This document shows, in pieces, positions 12,860 to 24,114 of a stretch of 64,000 nucleotides of DNA; positions within the stretch are counted from its first letter, which is position 1, and every line of letters starts with the position of its first letter. The DNA comes from Lycorma delicatula. Taxonomy: Eukaryota; Arthropoda; Insecta; Hemiptera; Fulgoridae. The DNA lies in the NCBI RefSeq assembly GCF_047948215.1, contig NC_134455.1, positions 301,710,147 through 301,774,146 of the forward strand, given 5' to 3'. The notes below the pieces were generated by a model. The model made no database searches. It was not told the origin of the DNA and was given only the letters and a program-made list of their open reading frames with translations. Both the position numbers and the translations under genes were made by a program.

Positions 12860-14570
12860 AATGTTATTTAATTTTTAAATTAATTATTAATTGTTTCTTT
12901 TCAATGTTTGTATTTTACTTTATAAATATCGTATACGGGTCCTGACAACGGTGCTTTGAGGTGCGCTCAGAAAAAAATTGCCCTCTACCACGCAGATAGT
13001 AATCGGCAGTTAAAATTTTAGCTGATAAAACGCGAACCGGTGAAGGAATGAAATTCATTGTTAATTCAATGGATTATAAGCCAATTTCCATCACCAACAC
13101 CAGAAAAATTAAGCTGAAAAGCGAAAAGATCAAGAGAATGTGAAAATATAAATTGGCATAAATGGAAAAGAATTTCAAAAGAAAAATTACTCGAGAAATT
13201 AAAATAAATAACAAATGAAACAAAAGATTTACGAGTGCAGAAAAATAAAGAATCCTGAGGATAGGAAGAAAGCAAATTAAAAATTGATGAAATTTCAAGG
13301 TCGAAGTCCCCTTGTATTACTTATAAGAACTGAAAACTAAGTTATTCTATTATTTTTTTTTTTTTTAATTAAATATTTAGTTCCATGTGGGTCAAGTTCC
13401 TTGACGATGCCAAATACAATAAATAAAATTTGTTGATAGAAGGAAGAAGTTAAGGTAGAAAGGAACTAGAATGAAGGTCTAAGGTGTGGGTTTGTCGATA
13501 TAAACGGAGGAGGACGTATTCAAGCCCAGGCTAGGAGTTGTAATACTCCAGAAGTACAGAGTAAAGAAGAGGACTGCTGACTAAATCCCATTGCTATTGC
13601 TAGACTTTTGTCGATCAGGTGAGAAGAGATATCGGATTATTTCACGTTAGTCGCTTCGATGCATCTACAGAAGACTTAATACTTTCTTTATCTTGGTCAA
13701 CTCTGCTTGATAATCTGTTGTCTCCTTTTCAACTCCGCTGTAAAAATTAAAATTCTTCTTAATGTTAAACTAAGACACAAGTATCGTGTTAGATTGTTTG
13801 AAAAAAGAAACTGTTTATACTATGAAAAAATTATTTTTCAGTAGGAAAGAGTTAATTTATTTATGCTAATATTATATTGATCCAATAATATTTAAATTAT
13901 ATAAAATAAATATTAATGATTTTTTTTTTAAATTTCATTGCCAACCGTATTTAAAAAAAAAACTACTGTATTTATGAGTTACATGTTATTACAAATGTTA
14001 TTTGTTAACATATAACAGTTTTGTATTTACATGTTATAAGTTATTATTAAATAATTATCTGAAGAATTCTTTCTGTTAATAAAACTCACCTCCACTTCTA
14101 AATTAATTTTAAAATTTAATACCAGCGATTTTTTTAGTACATTTTACTAACCAGTAGTTTAAAAAAAGCAGATATAATTTTAATTCTCGACAAAACGTAG
14201 ATGTTAGTTTTTAATTTAAAAATATACCATTTAAATAAACAAATTACAAAATACCTAAAGTATATTATATTTAATGTTTTTATTTGTATTTGGAATAAAA
14301 AACTAGTCTTTTTAAGATAAAAATTGATTAAATACAAGAAAATAATAATTGCGAGTACGTTGTTACCCAATAATGTGCTTTTTGTACGAGCAGGCAAAAA
14401 TCTTATTTAAGATTTGATCTGAACAGATTATTGTTACACTTTAAATGATTATTCTTTTTCCTTTACGTTCGTAATAGAAATGCATTTTCATAATCTCATT
14501 ACAGAAAAATTAAATGAAAATTTAATACAGTAAAAATCTTTTCTTTGTAATTCTTATATTTTTCATGCTC
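12860..14570. other. No gene recognised
   Basis: AT-rich DNA. A block of more balanced composition at about 13380-13740 has no readable conserved frame on either strand and may be an unknown repeat. The overlapping minus-strand open frames near 13066-13298 are hydrophobic by composition only. Confidence 0.5.
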
Positions 14571-14591
14571 TACATAAAAAATCTGAATCGT

Positions 14592-15287
14592 GGACACCAC
14601 ATGACTTTCTTATACGCCTATTAAATTACATATACACAATTTTAAAAGTACATAAAATTTGATTTCACTAATAACTTCTAATTTTGTTCATTTTCTTTTT
14701 TTTATTGTTATTGAATTATTATTTATTGTATTTTTTTACAATCAGAGATAAATAATTATTAATAAATAAAAACGTTAAAAAAATTAATTTAAGAAAATAA
14801 AAGTTAAAGAAAAGTTAAAAAAAGGAAATGAAGTCGAATTCGAACCGTTGTGACTTTCGCTTGTAATATCCAAATATTTAACTAATTAAAATGTTATTTG
14901 GCTATAACTCTGGAACCAATGAAAATAAGTATCACTTATGATATATCGTTGAAAAGCTCTCAATGAGGGCCTATTACTGCAGTTAAGAAAAAGTCCAAAA
15001 TCCAATTTTATTTTGAGGTCTGACTTTATAAACATTTTTGGTCCACTTGATTGCAATCAAAAGGGGCGGTGCAAAACTAGATGTTACAAAAGTCCTAAAT
15101 AAAAAATGTCCACATTCTATGGCTAATTTATGCGAGATATATACTATGTACGTACAGACGTCACGCCGAAACTAGTCAAAATGGGTTCAGGGATCGTCAA
15201 AATGGATATTTCCGTTGAAATCTAATAAACAAAATTTTTCGCGATCACAATACTTCCTTTACTTTGTACAAGAAAGTAATTATCTAT
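14592..15287. mobile_element. Non-coding element with inverted ends, copy 1
   Basis: Homologous along its whole length to 37093-37680. Near-terminal inverted repeats are visible: ACTTTCTTATAC at 14604-14615 against the reverse complement of 15266-15277. The other copy has ACTTCCTTTTAC / ACTTCCTTGTAC. Shared internal blocks include GGCTATAACTCTGGAACCA and GGATATTTCCGTTGAAATCT. A box-B-like GGTTCGAATTC lies on the minus strand near 14833-14843. No transposase frame is present. Homology begins about 12 bases outside the left repeat, so the true ends are uncertain. Confidence 0.6.
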
Positions 15288-15299
15288 TTATTCTGCCAT

Positions 15300-16830
15300 T
15301 TCTGTAATGACTACTGCTTCTTAAAAATTATTATGAAGCAATTGTGCTAATTCTTATTTTTGTTTCGTTAATTGTTTTTTTATTGTTTCTGTTCATCATC
15401 TATTACACTTGTCTGTGCATTTCAAATTAATTCTTATTTTTCTCTTCAAAATGTCAATTGTTTACTTTTATTTACGTATTTTTTTTTTATCTTTTAAGAT
15501 TTTCATCATTTCATTCAATTTATTTTATTAGGCTTAAATAAAGTTTGTAATTTAATGGACAATAACAAAAATAAATTCTTTTCCTTGATTATTGGCAAAT
15601 AGCAGAATGCTCAAGACATCTACAAATTTATTTTAAATTAATACGTCACAAAATCTTTAAATTAGCGTCAGGCATTCCGAATTTATTTTTCCAATAAATG
15701 TATTATTTCTTCTCCGGCCGATCATAATTGCTGGTGTCAATGTTATCGACGTACACAAAAAAAAATTAGAATATTAATCCATTCTCAACACAAGACCCAC
15801 ATTATTTTTCTATTTTCTTAATTTACGTTAAGTTTATTATTACTTTGACTCATAAAGTCTGTAACTGCTGCTGTAAATTAGCCCTGGATTTGAATTTTAA
15901 ACGTTTCAATCTATCACTTTAATTACACTTCTTTTTTAAAATTAATATTGATTATTTTGTTGTAAAGAGATATGTAATGACATGCTACTGACATTTTAAA
16001 AGTAATCCGTAATAATAAATGTATTAATGAAATTTATCATAGTTCTCTGGTTATAAAGTATATTCTTCTATAATTTGCGAAAGTTTTAACAAAAAAAAAA
16101 AAAAAAAAACAAGACAAAATGTTAAAAATGTTCTTTTATTACAGTATTTGTATGAAATATGATGCTAGTTGTGCTGTCAAATCTTTCAGATCAAATAGCA
16201 CAATATTAATTTTTAATTATTAGAGACAATTTTGTTAATGGCATTTTGTACACCACAACATAAGCCGTAGTTATTAAAAAACAAATTTTTCATCAACAAT
16301 GAGAAGCAGCCCACACGCAAAATATAAAGAAGATTTTAGATAAAAGGAAATTAAAAATATAAAACTTAATAACAGAAATTACAATGTATTATACTTTATA
16401 CTGAGTGATTCAAAATTCTCAATAATTTGGGAGCTGATTGTGGACATTAGTATAAGAAAAAATCTTTGATTAAAATATGTAGTGAAGTTTTTTCGATTTA
16501 TGGCTAGCTAAATATTTCGTCTGATTTCAATATACATTCTTGAAATTCAAATTGAGAAACAAATTTGGTAGTTTTAGATGTCTCTGGACCTGGAATTCTT
16601 TTAATTTAAAAGTTAAAATAGGTCTTAGAACTGCACCTAGTAATTTTTGGGAAAATTGTTGCAATACCAGTAATGTTTCGTAATGCGCGCGTGTGTGTGT
16701 GCTGGACGCATTCCAACAGACCGCCCTCAATACAATTTATAAAACTTATCTTTTATTAGCTTGCTAGAATTAATAGGTAATCTCAACGATTTTAATGACG
16801 TTTCGTGTTTTTTCCTTTATTAAAAAAAAC
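15300..16830. other. AT-rich DNA, no gene recognised
   Basis: No conserved frame or transposon end recognised. A 19-base poly-A tract sits at 16091-16109. A short CG/TG run at 16684-16700 lies in an otherwise featureless stretch. Confidence 0.55.
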
Positions 16831-16844
16831 ATTATCCAGGACCT

Positions 16845-17872
16845 AATGTTGGGTATTCAATGAAGTCTGTGGTGACATAAAACTTCATTTATTTTTCTCA
16901 TAAGAACACTAACGATTTACCAGAAGACTAGTCTTGTCAAACAGATCATCCCAAAATAGGCTTGTCAAAGGATATTAAAAAAAAAATTCAAAAAACGAAA
17001 CACAAGATGACAAAGGTGTAAAGGGTCATTGCCACTTAAAAACACACAAAACATTTCTGACGAAATGTCAAAAGAAAACAACTTCGTCATACAAAAATGA
17101 AAAATTCATCCTTTCCTCAAAAATTCTTCATAAATTCGTAAAAGTTATCTCATTCTTAAATACTATTGTCTAGATTTATCCTTAGACCATCCTTTTCTTA
17201 TTTTTTTTTCATCTTTCTGAACATCTCGATGTCGAATTTCAAGCTGTCTGAGGCCTCTGAGGTGGACTATTCTGATCCTCCATAGTAAATTACAGGATGT
17301 TTTACTAATGGCATCAGATGATACCGGCTATGATGGTGCGATATGCAATATATCAGAGTCGGAAATCAATGCACTTCCCGCTAAAGAGTGGGTGGCTGAA
17401 GTTCTCATCCTCTTATTAAAAGGTCTTTGCATTTTTGGAGCCTCTAATGATGGTGTTTCGAAATCCTTTTCTTCTAGCATCTTTATTTTGGGCTTCTCAT
17501 ATCCCTGAATGGGGATTTTCTCTATCTGAACTTTGACTTGCAATATATTTGGCTCAGGCTTTCGCTTCAACTTGCTTTACACTAGTATTAGTCGAAGACT
17601 CAATCCTTGATAGAAAATAAATCTTTGTTTTAATAACATCTACTACCTTCTGTAGCGATTTTAGACTGGTTTCTTTAACTGGTCGACTTTTCTTCAATTT
17701 GTCGTTTATGATTCGTTCAACCATATTAACTAGGGCTGGTGTCAGTTCAAATATTATGTCTCCTGTTTTAAAGGGAGCTGCGGCCACCTGAACATAAGAC
17801 GCAATCTTCGGTGATCTGCTAAACACAATTTACCTTCTGTATGCTCTTCACCTTCTGGATTTCTACTTCTTG
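16845..17872 (-). mobile_element. Gag-only LINE-like element, copy A (5'-truncated)
   Basis: On the minus strand this copy starts inside the gag reading frame at about 17870, runs through the gag C-terminus to about 17205, and passes into a 3' UTR homologous to the one at 18840-19370. Order and spacing match that copy: end of gag, an AT-rich block, a GACAAAGG/TGTAAAGGG block (about 17006), then AGACTAGTCTTGTCAA (16925-16940), then the degraded 3' end near 16850. There is no ORF2 between gag and UTR. The 5' edge abuts the A-rich tail of copy B. Confidence 0.65.
17205..17872 (-). pseudogene. Gag (ORF1) C-terminal part, degraded
   Basis: Two overlapping minus-strand frames (17554-17826 and 17328-17570) align with the C-terminal half of the gag relic at 19368-20280. 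Examples are KIASYVQVAAAP against KVTSYARVTAAP, ELTPALVNMVERIINDKLKK against ELAPALAILIEKIIDKKLK, and KVQIEKIPIQGYEKPKI against KVQIENIPTPGPAKREI. The zinc-knuckle region is missing because the copy is truncated. One frameshift joins the two frames near 17560 and a stop at 17328 ends the open part; beyond it a degraded tail (DVQKDEKK) still aligns. It is not functional. Confidence 0.65.
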
Positions 17873-17884
17873 TTTTTAAATAAG

Positions 17885-18260
17885 ATAGTTTGATTATTTT
17901 TATTTTTATTTTTTCTTAAGGATTAAGAGCATCGACTACTATGGTCATTAACCTTTTTCCACAAAAGAAAAGAAAATAGATCTTTTCCTTCCTAATAAAA
18001 TCACTAGCGACATAGTCTAAAGACTAGTCTTGTCCACATAGATCATCTACTAGTAGAAAAAGACATGTCAGAAGATATTAAAACCCTAAAATAACAGAAG
18101 ATAACAAGGGTATAAAAGGCACTTGCCATTTAAAAAAACACACATCATCTCTAATGAAATGTTGAATCTATCGAAACAGCTTCAAAATCAAACAATAATT
18201 ATAAAAAGCTCACCCTTTCATTAGACTCGTCAAAATTCGTAAAACTATTTACATTATTGG
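17885..18260 (-). mobile_element. Gag-only LINE-like element, copy B (3' UTR only)
   Basis: Same orientation as copies A and C. On the minus strand it begins at about 18260 within the 3' UTR and contains the GACAAGGG-type block (18100-18110), the AGACTAGTCTTGTCC block (18020-18035) and the 3' terminal block TGACCATAGTAGTCGATG (17932-17949). It then runs into an A-rich tail (17885-17920). No coding sequence remains. The 560 bases between it and copy C are not recognisably part of the family. Confidence 0.65.
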
Positions 18261-19010
18261 CAGCACAAAAAATGTAATAAGAATGATTTCCTGGAGTCTT
18301 ATGTTTTTAGACTATTAATTTTTTTTTATAAACGGTGTAATAAATATACAATAACGCATTCATCTGTCAAGATTAATTTAGGTAGGAATGATAAATTTGT
18401 GTTACCTTTACCAAAATTGGAACTGTATACACATTTTTATTCATTTGTGGATCCAAAGTTTTACAATTTTTTTACGTAGTAACATAAAGAAATCAAGAAA
18501 CTCGATAACAGAGAATATAATGCTACGTTATTTGTATAGTAACTAGAAATCTATGGAATTGAAAAGATACTTAAAAATTTGTTAATAGAAATTACTATTT
18601 TAGGATTACAATAATTATAAATTGTTATTACTATTTTAAGGTGCTGGCAATATATCTCTGTTTCACTTAATAAAATGTAATTGTGATAGATGGTAACCCT
18701 CAACACGGAATTATCTACAGAGGGTACCTAAATTTTCACACAAATTTCACATTTCATGTTGTATCACATTTTATGTTGTATTGCAGAAATTGTTTTTAGA
18801 ATTTTCTTTTTATCATTATTTTTATTATTATTCTTTTTTTTAGTTTTAGGGACATCGACTGCTATGGTCATTAGCCACTTCCACATAAAAAAAAACTTAC
18901 TTTTCCCTCCCAGTAAAACATGATTGAGATAATCAGTAGACTACTCTTGTCAATAGAGATCATCTAAAAAAACAAGCTTATATGGGATTAAAATCCCAAA
19001 GGAAACACAA

Positions 19011-19194
19011 AATGACAAGGGTGTAAAGGTTCTTGCCACATAAAAACAAAAACCATTTCTTACCAAACGTTGTCAAACAATCAATATACATCAAGTAAAC
19101 ACTGTTCAAACAAGCATACAAAATATTAAAAATACTAAAATTAAAAAAATATAATGTTAAACACGTAATGACAAGGATGTAAAGGGTCCTTGCC
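19011..19194 (-). repeat. Duplicated block inside the copy C 3' UTR
   Basis: A block of about 28 bases (AATGACAAGG, TGTAAAGG, CTTGCC) occurs at 19011-19038 and again at 19167-19194, 156 bases apart. Copies A and B each have it once. Removing the extra unit makes the distance from the gag stop to the 3' end agree with copy A. Confidence 0.7.
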
Positions 19195-19367
19195 GCTTAA
19201 TATCACTTATTAAGCTCCTATCACTTATTGTATTCAGAGAATATCGAAAACAGATCTTAAAACTGTAGTTTTAAATAAAAAACAAAATTATATTCAAATA
19301 AATTCTTCATAGAAATATAAAATCGATCTCTTGTTAAATTCTATCGCCTCGGTTTCCCTTTCAGCCA

Positions 19368-20887
19368 TCATTTTCTACTTCTTCTTTTCATCTTCCGAAG
19401 GACCTGGATGTCGGTATCCATTGTATCAGAGTCCTCAGAGATGAAGTCTTCAGTTCCTCCGCCGTAAGTCTCGGAGGATCTCCTGGTGTCGTTATCGGAT
19501 GACGCCGGCTCTGATGGTGCAGTCAGAAGTACATCGCAGTCCAGACTAGATGTGCTCACCGCTAAAACATGTGGGGCAACTTTGTGTCTTGCCCTCTCAG
19601 TGAATGGCCTCCGTGATTTTGGAGGCTCCATTGTTGTTTTTTTCTAAATCTTCCTTTTCCAAAATCAGTATTTCCCGTTTCGCAGGTCCCGGAGTTGGGA
19701 TGTTTTCAATCTGAACTTTAACTTCAGGTTCCTTCCTCATCTTCGTCTCAATTAGCTTCTCTTTTGAATTAGTCGAAGGCTCATTCTTCGGAGGAGTAGG
19801 ACACTTTTGTTTTGTCATATTTACTTCTATTCTTGATGACTTTGGACTGCTGTCCCTAATTGTACGACTCTTCAATTTTTTATCAATAATTTTTTCTATT
19901 AAGATTGCTAAGGCTGGCGCCAGTTCTGTTACCACGTCCTTTGGTTTGAGGGTCGCTGCAGGAGCAGCAGTAACACGTGCATAAGACGTGACCTTTGGCG
20001 TTCTGCTATGCACGATTTTATTAGCTTCAAAATAACTAACCTTCTGAACGGTCTTTACCTGCTGTATCGCAATTTCCTCTTTATATTTTGGACAATTTCT
20101 TGATTTTTCACTATGTTGTTTATTACAGTTAACACATATCGGCGGGTCCCTGCACGGATCATCCGGGTGCAACCGATTGCCACATGTGCAAATCTGTTTC
20201 CTCGTGCATCTCGCTGCCGTGTATCCAAATTGTTTGACATCCGAAGCTCCGCAATGGTGTTGGGATGAACGGGCACACATTTAGCCTATGAAATCCTGCC
20301 TTTATTTTCTCCTGACATGTAGGTTTATTGAACATTAGCACATGCCACATGGAGGGTAAGACTTCTCCGTTTCTTCGAGTGTTCAGCCCTCGCCATGCAA
20401 TAACTCCTTCTCCATAAAGCTCATGTAAAATTATATCTTCAGCGCACTTAAGCTAATCTCTGCACAAAATTACTCCTTTAGAGGTATTTAATGTACCGTG
20501 TAGCACAACCTCGACATCGATAAGTCCAATCACCTAGTCTTCATTAATCGTGACGATTTTATGTTGTTGACGGTCTCAATAAATAATCCTGCCGCAGTCT
20601 TTCTTTAACCGGTCCTCCAGCTTCTTCCGTGATGCCTCGAGCTATCACGAAGAGGCGATCTTAGAAAAATCATCTTCCTTTTTCTTGATAATTAAATACT
20701 TAGGAATAGGCCCTCCAGCTTAAGGTCGAATCTTGGTTCGATCCTTCTTTTCTAGAACAATAAACTCTTCTTTTTCACTAAACTCGACACTCTTCCTCCT
20801 CTTTGCTTCCAAAGAAAGATGTTCTCCTGGACGAGGGTTTTTACATGGATCCTCTGCTCCGAAAGTTTTGGAATTTGTTGTTTCCAT
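19368..20887 (-). pseudogene. Jockey-like LINE ORF1 (gag) with zinc knuckles, broken
   Basis: The likely start is the ATG at 20885-20887 (METTNSKTFG). After a badly decayed middle, the frame at 20159-20350 reads KPTCQEKIKAGFHRLNV then FIPTPLRSFGCQ. This is the segment that leads into the first Cys/His knuckle of Jockey-type gag proteins, with the usual first Cys changed to Ser. A frameshift moves to the frame 19597-20280, which carries ICTCGNRLHPDDPC (one residue short of the usual CCHC spacing) and ICVNCNKQHSEKSRNC (C-x2-C-x3-H-x6-C). A basic, Ser/Pro-rich C-terminus follows, with another frameshift near 19615, and the protein ends at 19368. Such proteins bind the element's RNA. Total length, about 500 codons, is normal for this class. 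The coding capacity is lost here. Confidence 0.75.
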
Positions 20888-20959
20888 AAACTTATATTTA
20901 CGCCAGTCATGATGTCGTAAGGTGAGGGTGGAAAGACGGTTGAGCGTGCCCCGAATCAA

Positions 20960-21424
20960 TGATCACGTAATGCCTGCCTGGGTTCCCCCAGTCAGCCCCC
21001 TCCCACAAATTTAACCCGGGCCGGGGAGTCAGGTACTACACAATACCGACATCCCAGGACTCCCACGTAGCAGTAAGGGCTCCGATACACTTACCCATGG
21101 GACTCGGCAGAGCAAGTTCACAGCAGCCCACCCGATTCCACAACCGAGAAGACAGATGGGCACTTCCCGTCCGCACTCCGCCCAGCGTCGGTAAACAGAT
21201 CACGGTCATGTCTCCCACCCCAGCTGCAAACTGCAAAACCGAGAAGCACAACCGCAACCAGCTCGGGACCGCCAATTCCGTACTCCATAAGGGTGCTCCT
21301 GAGCAAGACCATTACCCCATTAACCGAAATAAGTAGAAATACCGTAATACTACATCACTGCCCGCCTCCGACGTGTGTGTAAATGTTATTGCACGGACGT
21401 GCGGTTGGATTTATCCGGGGCATT
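20960..21424 (-). promoter_or_regulatory. G+C-rich leader of the gag-only element
   Basis: This stretch is clearly G+C-rich while flanks on both sides are AT-rich. It lies directly upstream of the gag start on the minus strand and the composition shift at about 21424 marks the probable 5' end. LINE leaders often carry an internal promoter, so a promoter role is inferred from position only. Open frames on either strand (for example 21036-21336) have no family signature. Confidence 0.45.
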
Positions 21425-21439
21425 ATTATTGTTATTTCT

Positions 21440-22440
21440 ATATTATGAAAAATGATATATGTAATAAAAAAAAATATATTAAAATAAATAATTATTTCAA
21501 ATTAAAAAAATTACTCTTGTTTTAAAGAAATAACAGGTTATCTGAGAAATTTTTTAATTCGTAAGCTAACAATAATAGTTGATCAAGAGTTATGTTTTGC
21601 ATATTGTATGGACGAAATATTTCGCGAAACGTAATTTGAAAAAAAACATTTCCGGTCTCACGATTGCAGGAACATCTTTTCTTAAATTTATGTCACAAAT
21701 AGGCTCCCTCATTACTTCGTTCAGTTTTTGATGACCCGTATAAATATATAAAATATATGTATATTTTTCTCATATATGTTTTTTATTATAGTTTTTGATA
21801 CAATTCAAAATAAGAAAAAAAAAATGGGGGAAAAGATTTTTTTAAAGGAGAGATAGCTCTGACCCTGACGCAGAAGCACATAATATGAAAGTTTTTTAAG
21901 TTGTTTCAAACTGTTTGAGCTTCAAATTCTGTTCCTCGAGGTTTTTTACAAGTGTAAATATACGAAAAAATTTCAAACAATCGTTTTTCGTAAGATTTTT
22001 CAGATGATTAAAAATATCAACGGAAACATATTAAAATATTCCGACCTCCATGGTGGAGTGAGCATCCAGTCTTTCTCCGGAAACATTCAGTTCATATTTT
22101 GGTCAGGCTTCGGATTTTTTATCCGCTTCGAAATTTCCATTCCATATTTTCATGCACAATCATCAATAATCAACCTACCTGATAGATTAGTAATTTAAAT
22201 AAATTAATAAATAGACTCCCTCATTGTAGGTAGAAATGTTACTCAGTCAAATACGAAAATATGAATTATCAGGATTGATTGGAATAAATATTGATTTTTT
22301 TTGTGATTTATTCTTCGCTCGATAAAGAAATATTTAAGAAAATAATTCCTAGGGGAAAAAATAAACAGGAACAATTTTCTTAAAAAACATTTTCATGGAT
22401 TTTGAATGGAGGCTTCGATTCGTGAAATTTTCGATTTTAT
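21440..22440. other. AT-rich DNA, no gene recognised
   Basis: No conserved frame or repeat terminus recognised. A 64-codon plus-strand open frame at 22004-22198 matches nothing I know. Confidence 0.55.
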
Positions 22441-22441
22441 G

Positions 22442-22580
22442 CCTTTCTTTTTTTCTATTTAACCTCCGGGACCATCGCAAGGTATTAGTTTAGACGGTGA
22501 ATGAGGATGATATGTATGAAAGCAAATGAGTTGTACTCTTATACAGACTCAGACCGACCATTCCTGAGGTGCTATTATAC
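22442..22580 (-). mobile_element. SINE fragment (3' part)
   Basis: Same family as the SINE at 12147-12433. On the minus strand it holds GGAATGGTCGGTCTGAGTC and ends CCCGGAGGTTAAATAG followed by an A/G-rich tail. The tRNA-like head is missing, so this is a 5'-truncated copy. Confidence 0.75.
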
Positions 22581-23080
22581 TTATGTATGGATTTCACTGC
22601 AGTTGTAAGCTACTTAAAACTACCTTTAATGGATTCATTAAATTAAATTAAAAAATAAAACTAGTTTTAGAAACTTTTTTTAAGAATATTTATTTCACGG
22701 AATCAGAAGTATAAGTTAGTATTTTTATCTATTCCTTTTGATCTTTCAAGAAGATATTTCAAAGAATTTTTTTAACACTTCTTTCATATGCTAAGTCAAA
22801 GATTTTTCCCCTTCCTTCTTCTTTCCAATCACATCTATTGGGGCATTTTCGCCGTTCGTTGATTTTAACTTTGTAGCTTCGTTTCTGTGACAGGAAGTTT
22901 CTTTGTAACTAAGAAACATTCGATAAAATAGTGGATCAAAAATTCATTTTTGGAAACTTTTTTCCATATTATGCCAAATTTTTATAAAAAAAAATAATGA
23001 AATAGGTAAATATATTTGATGATATATTGTTATACATCAAGAATAAAATGTATTAATAATCTTAGAATTCTGATTTTTTC

Positions 23081-23119
23081 AGAATAAAAGTCTGATATAT
23101 ATATATATATCAGACTTTT

Positions 23120-23124
<5 letters not shown>
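23081..23124. repeat. 44-bp perfect palindrome
   Basis: AGAATAAAAGTCTGA (23081-23095) is the exact reverse complement of 23110-23124, and the 14 bases between are alternating TA, itself self-complementary, so all 44 bases pair. A long (TA)n tract follows at once. It could form a cruciform in the genome or be a fold-back made during assembly or replication slippage. Confidence 0.95.

Positions 23125-23165
<41 letters not shown>
23124..23165. repeat. (TA)n microsatellite
   Basis: About 20 TA units directly after the palindrome. Confidence 0.9.
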
Positions 23166-23169
<4 letters not shown>

Positions 23170-24105
23170 AAACGGTCTTTATTGAGTTCAAAATAATTGT
23201 CATGCTTTTTCTTTCAATTCATCTGGTGAATATTCATGTGGCCTAGTTTAATTCATGTATGGTGACATACGCCGAATAAAATTTTTATACAGTCTGAATA
23301 AATTTTCAACTCGTTAGAATTTACAGACATACTGTTCTTTCAACCGAGTGAATTTATTTCTGTAAATTAATTTCATAATCCATCTGAATTAATGAAGGGC
23401 AGTCTAAAAGTAAGATTATAAACAAAAAGATACAATAGAAGAAATGATTTTCTTTTAATTAGAAAATTTCAAAAGTTAAAATAATAAAATAACATATCCC
23501 ATAACACTTGTTAGCTTAACGATTTCAGTATTGTAAAATTTTAACCCAGTTCTATAACAAAATTTTAAAAACATTCATTTTGTTTCTAAAACATTAAGAA
23601 TAAATTATTTTAACTGAATAATAATTCAGGTATTAAAAAAATCTAAATAAAATATGATTTGAACATAAATTTTTATTTTTTTATACTATTTCATTTTATT
23701 CCTTGATAGGAATGAATAAAAATGACAAAATATTAACGGTTTCAAATTTACAACGGTACATTGAGAATCTTAGTTTGGGGAAGCTCGTTAATTTTCTAAC
23801 TACCTGCTACAGATGTCGTCCTAATTGCAAACAGTCCAAATTGCGAACAAGGGTGTATCTTGTAGACTTAATTAGGAACAATCCAGATTGTAAACAAGAA
23901 GGTACCTGGATGGGATTATTTTTTTTACATACGATAAGAACTCCAGTTCACAATCATGCTACACTCTATAAACCACATAATCCATGGTAATCTTTAAACC
24001 TACTTAAAAATGTTATTGACAAATCATATTTATGATACTAAACATCACAACAATCAATAAATTTTTATTATTTTGTAAAATAACTGGATTTTTTTTTTAT
24101 TTGTA
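23170..24105. other. AT-rich DNA, no gene recognised
   Basis: A 95-codon plus-strand open frame at 23703-23990 has no recognisable domain. Short near-repeats of ATTGCAAACAGTCC / ATTGTAAACAAGA type fall inside it. I do not support a gene here. Confidence 0.45.
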
Positions 24106-24114
24106 GTGTAATTA

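Larger units (their letters stand above)
18815..21424 (-). mobile_element. Gag-only LINE-like element, copy C (near full length)
   Basis: On the minus strand the order is: a G+C-rich leader (21424 to about 20890) that contrasts sharply with the AT-rich surroundings; a gag-like ORF1 (20887-19368, broken); a 3' UTR of about 530 bases; and the terminal block TGACCATAGCAGTCGATG (18852-18869) followed by an A-rich tail. No endonuclease or reverse transcriptase sequence lies between ORF1 and the tail. The UTR holds an internal duplication with a 156-base offset (19011 and 19167). CATTATT-rich sequence occurs at both edges and could be a diverged target duplication. Drosophila HeT-A and mammalian HAL1 are known ORF1-only relatives of LINEs; kinship with either is not implied. 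Confidence 0.6.

Noticed and set aside
17885..18870. Telomeric array proper
   Set aside because: No TTAGG-type repeats are visible, and unrelated DNA and other transposons lie on both sides, so an internal location is more likely even though the layout recalls HeT-A.
21036..21336. Overlapping 79-codon open frames on both strands
   Set aside because: They lie in the G+C-rich leader of the gag-only element, where long open frames are expected by composition; neither has a recognisable domain.
23703..23990. 95-codon plus-strand open frame with several Cys
   Set aside because: No domain, no splice sites, and internal near-repeats explain the Cys pattern; it is not supported as a gene.
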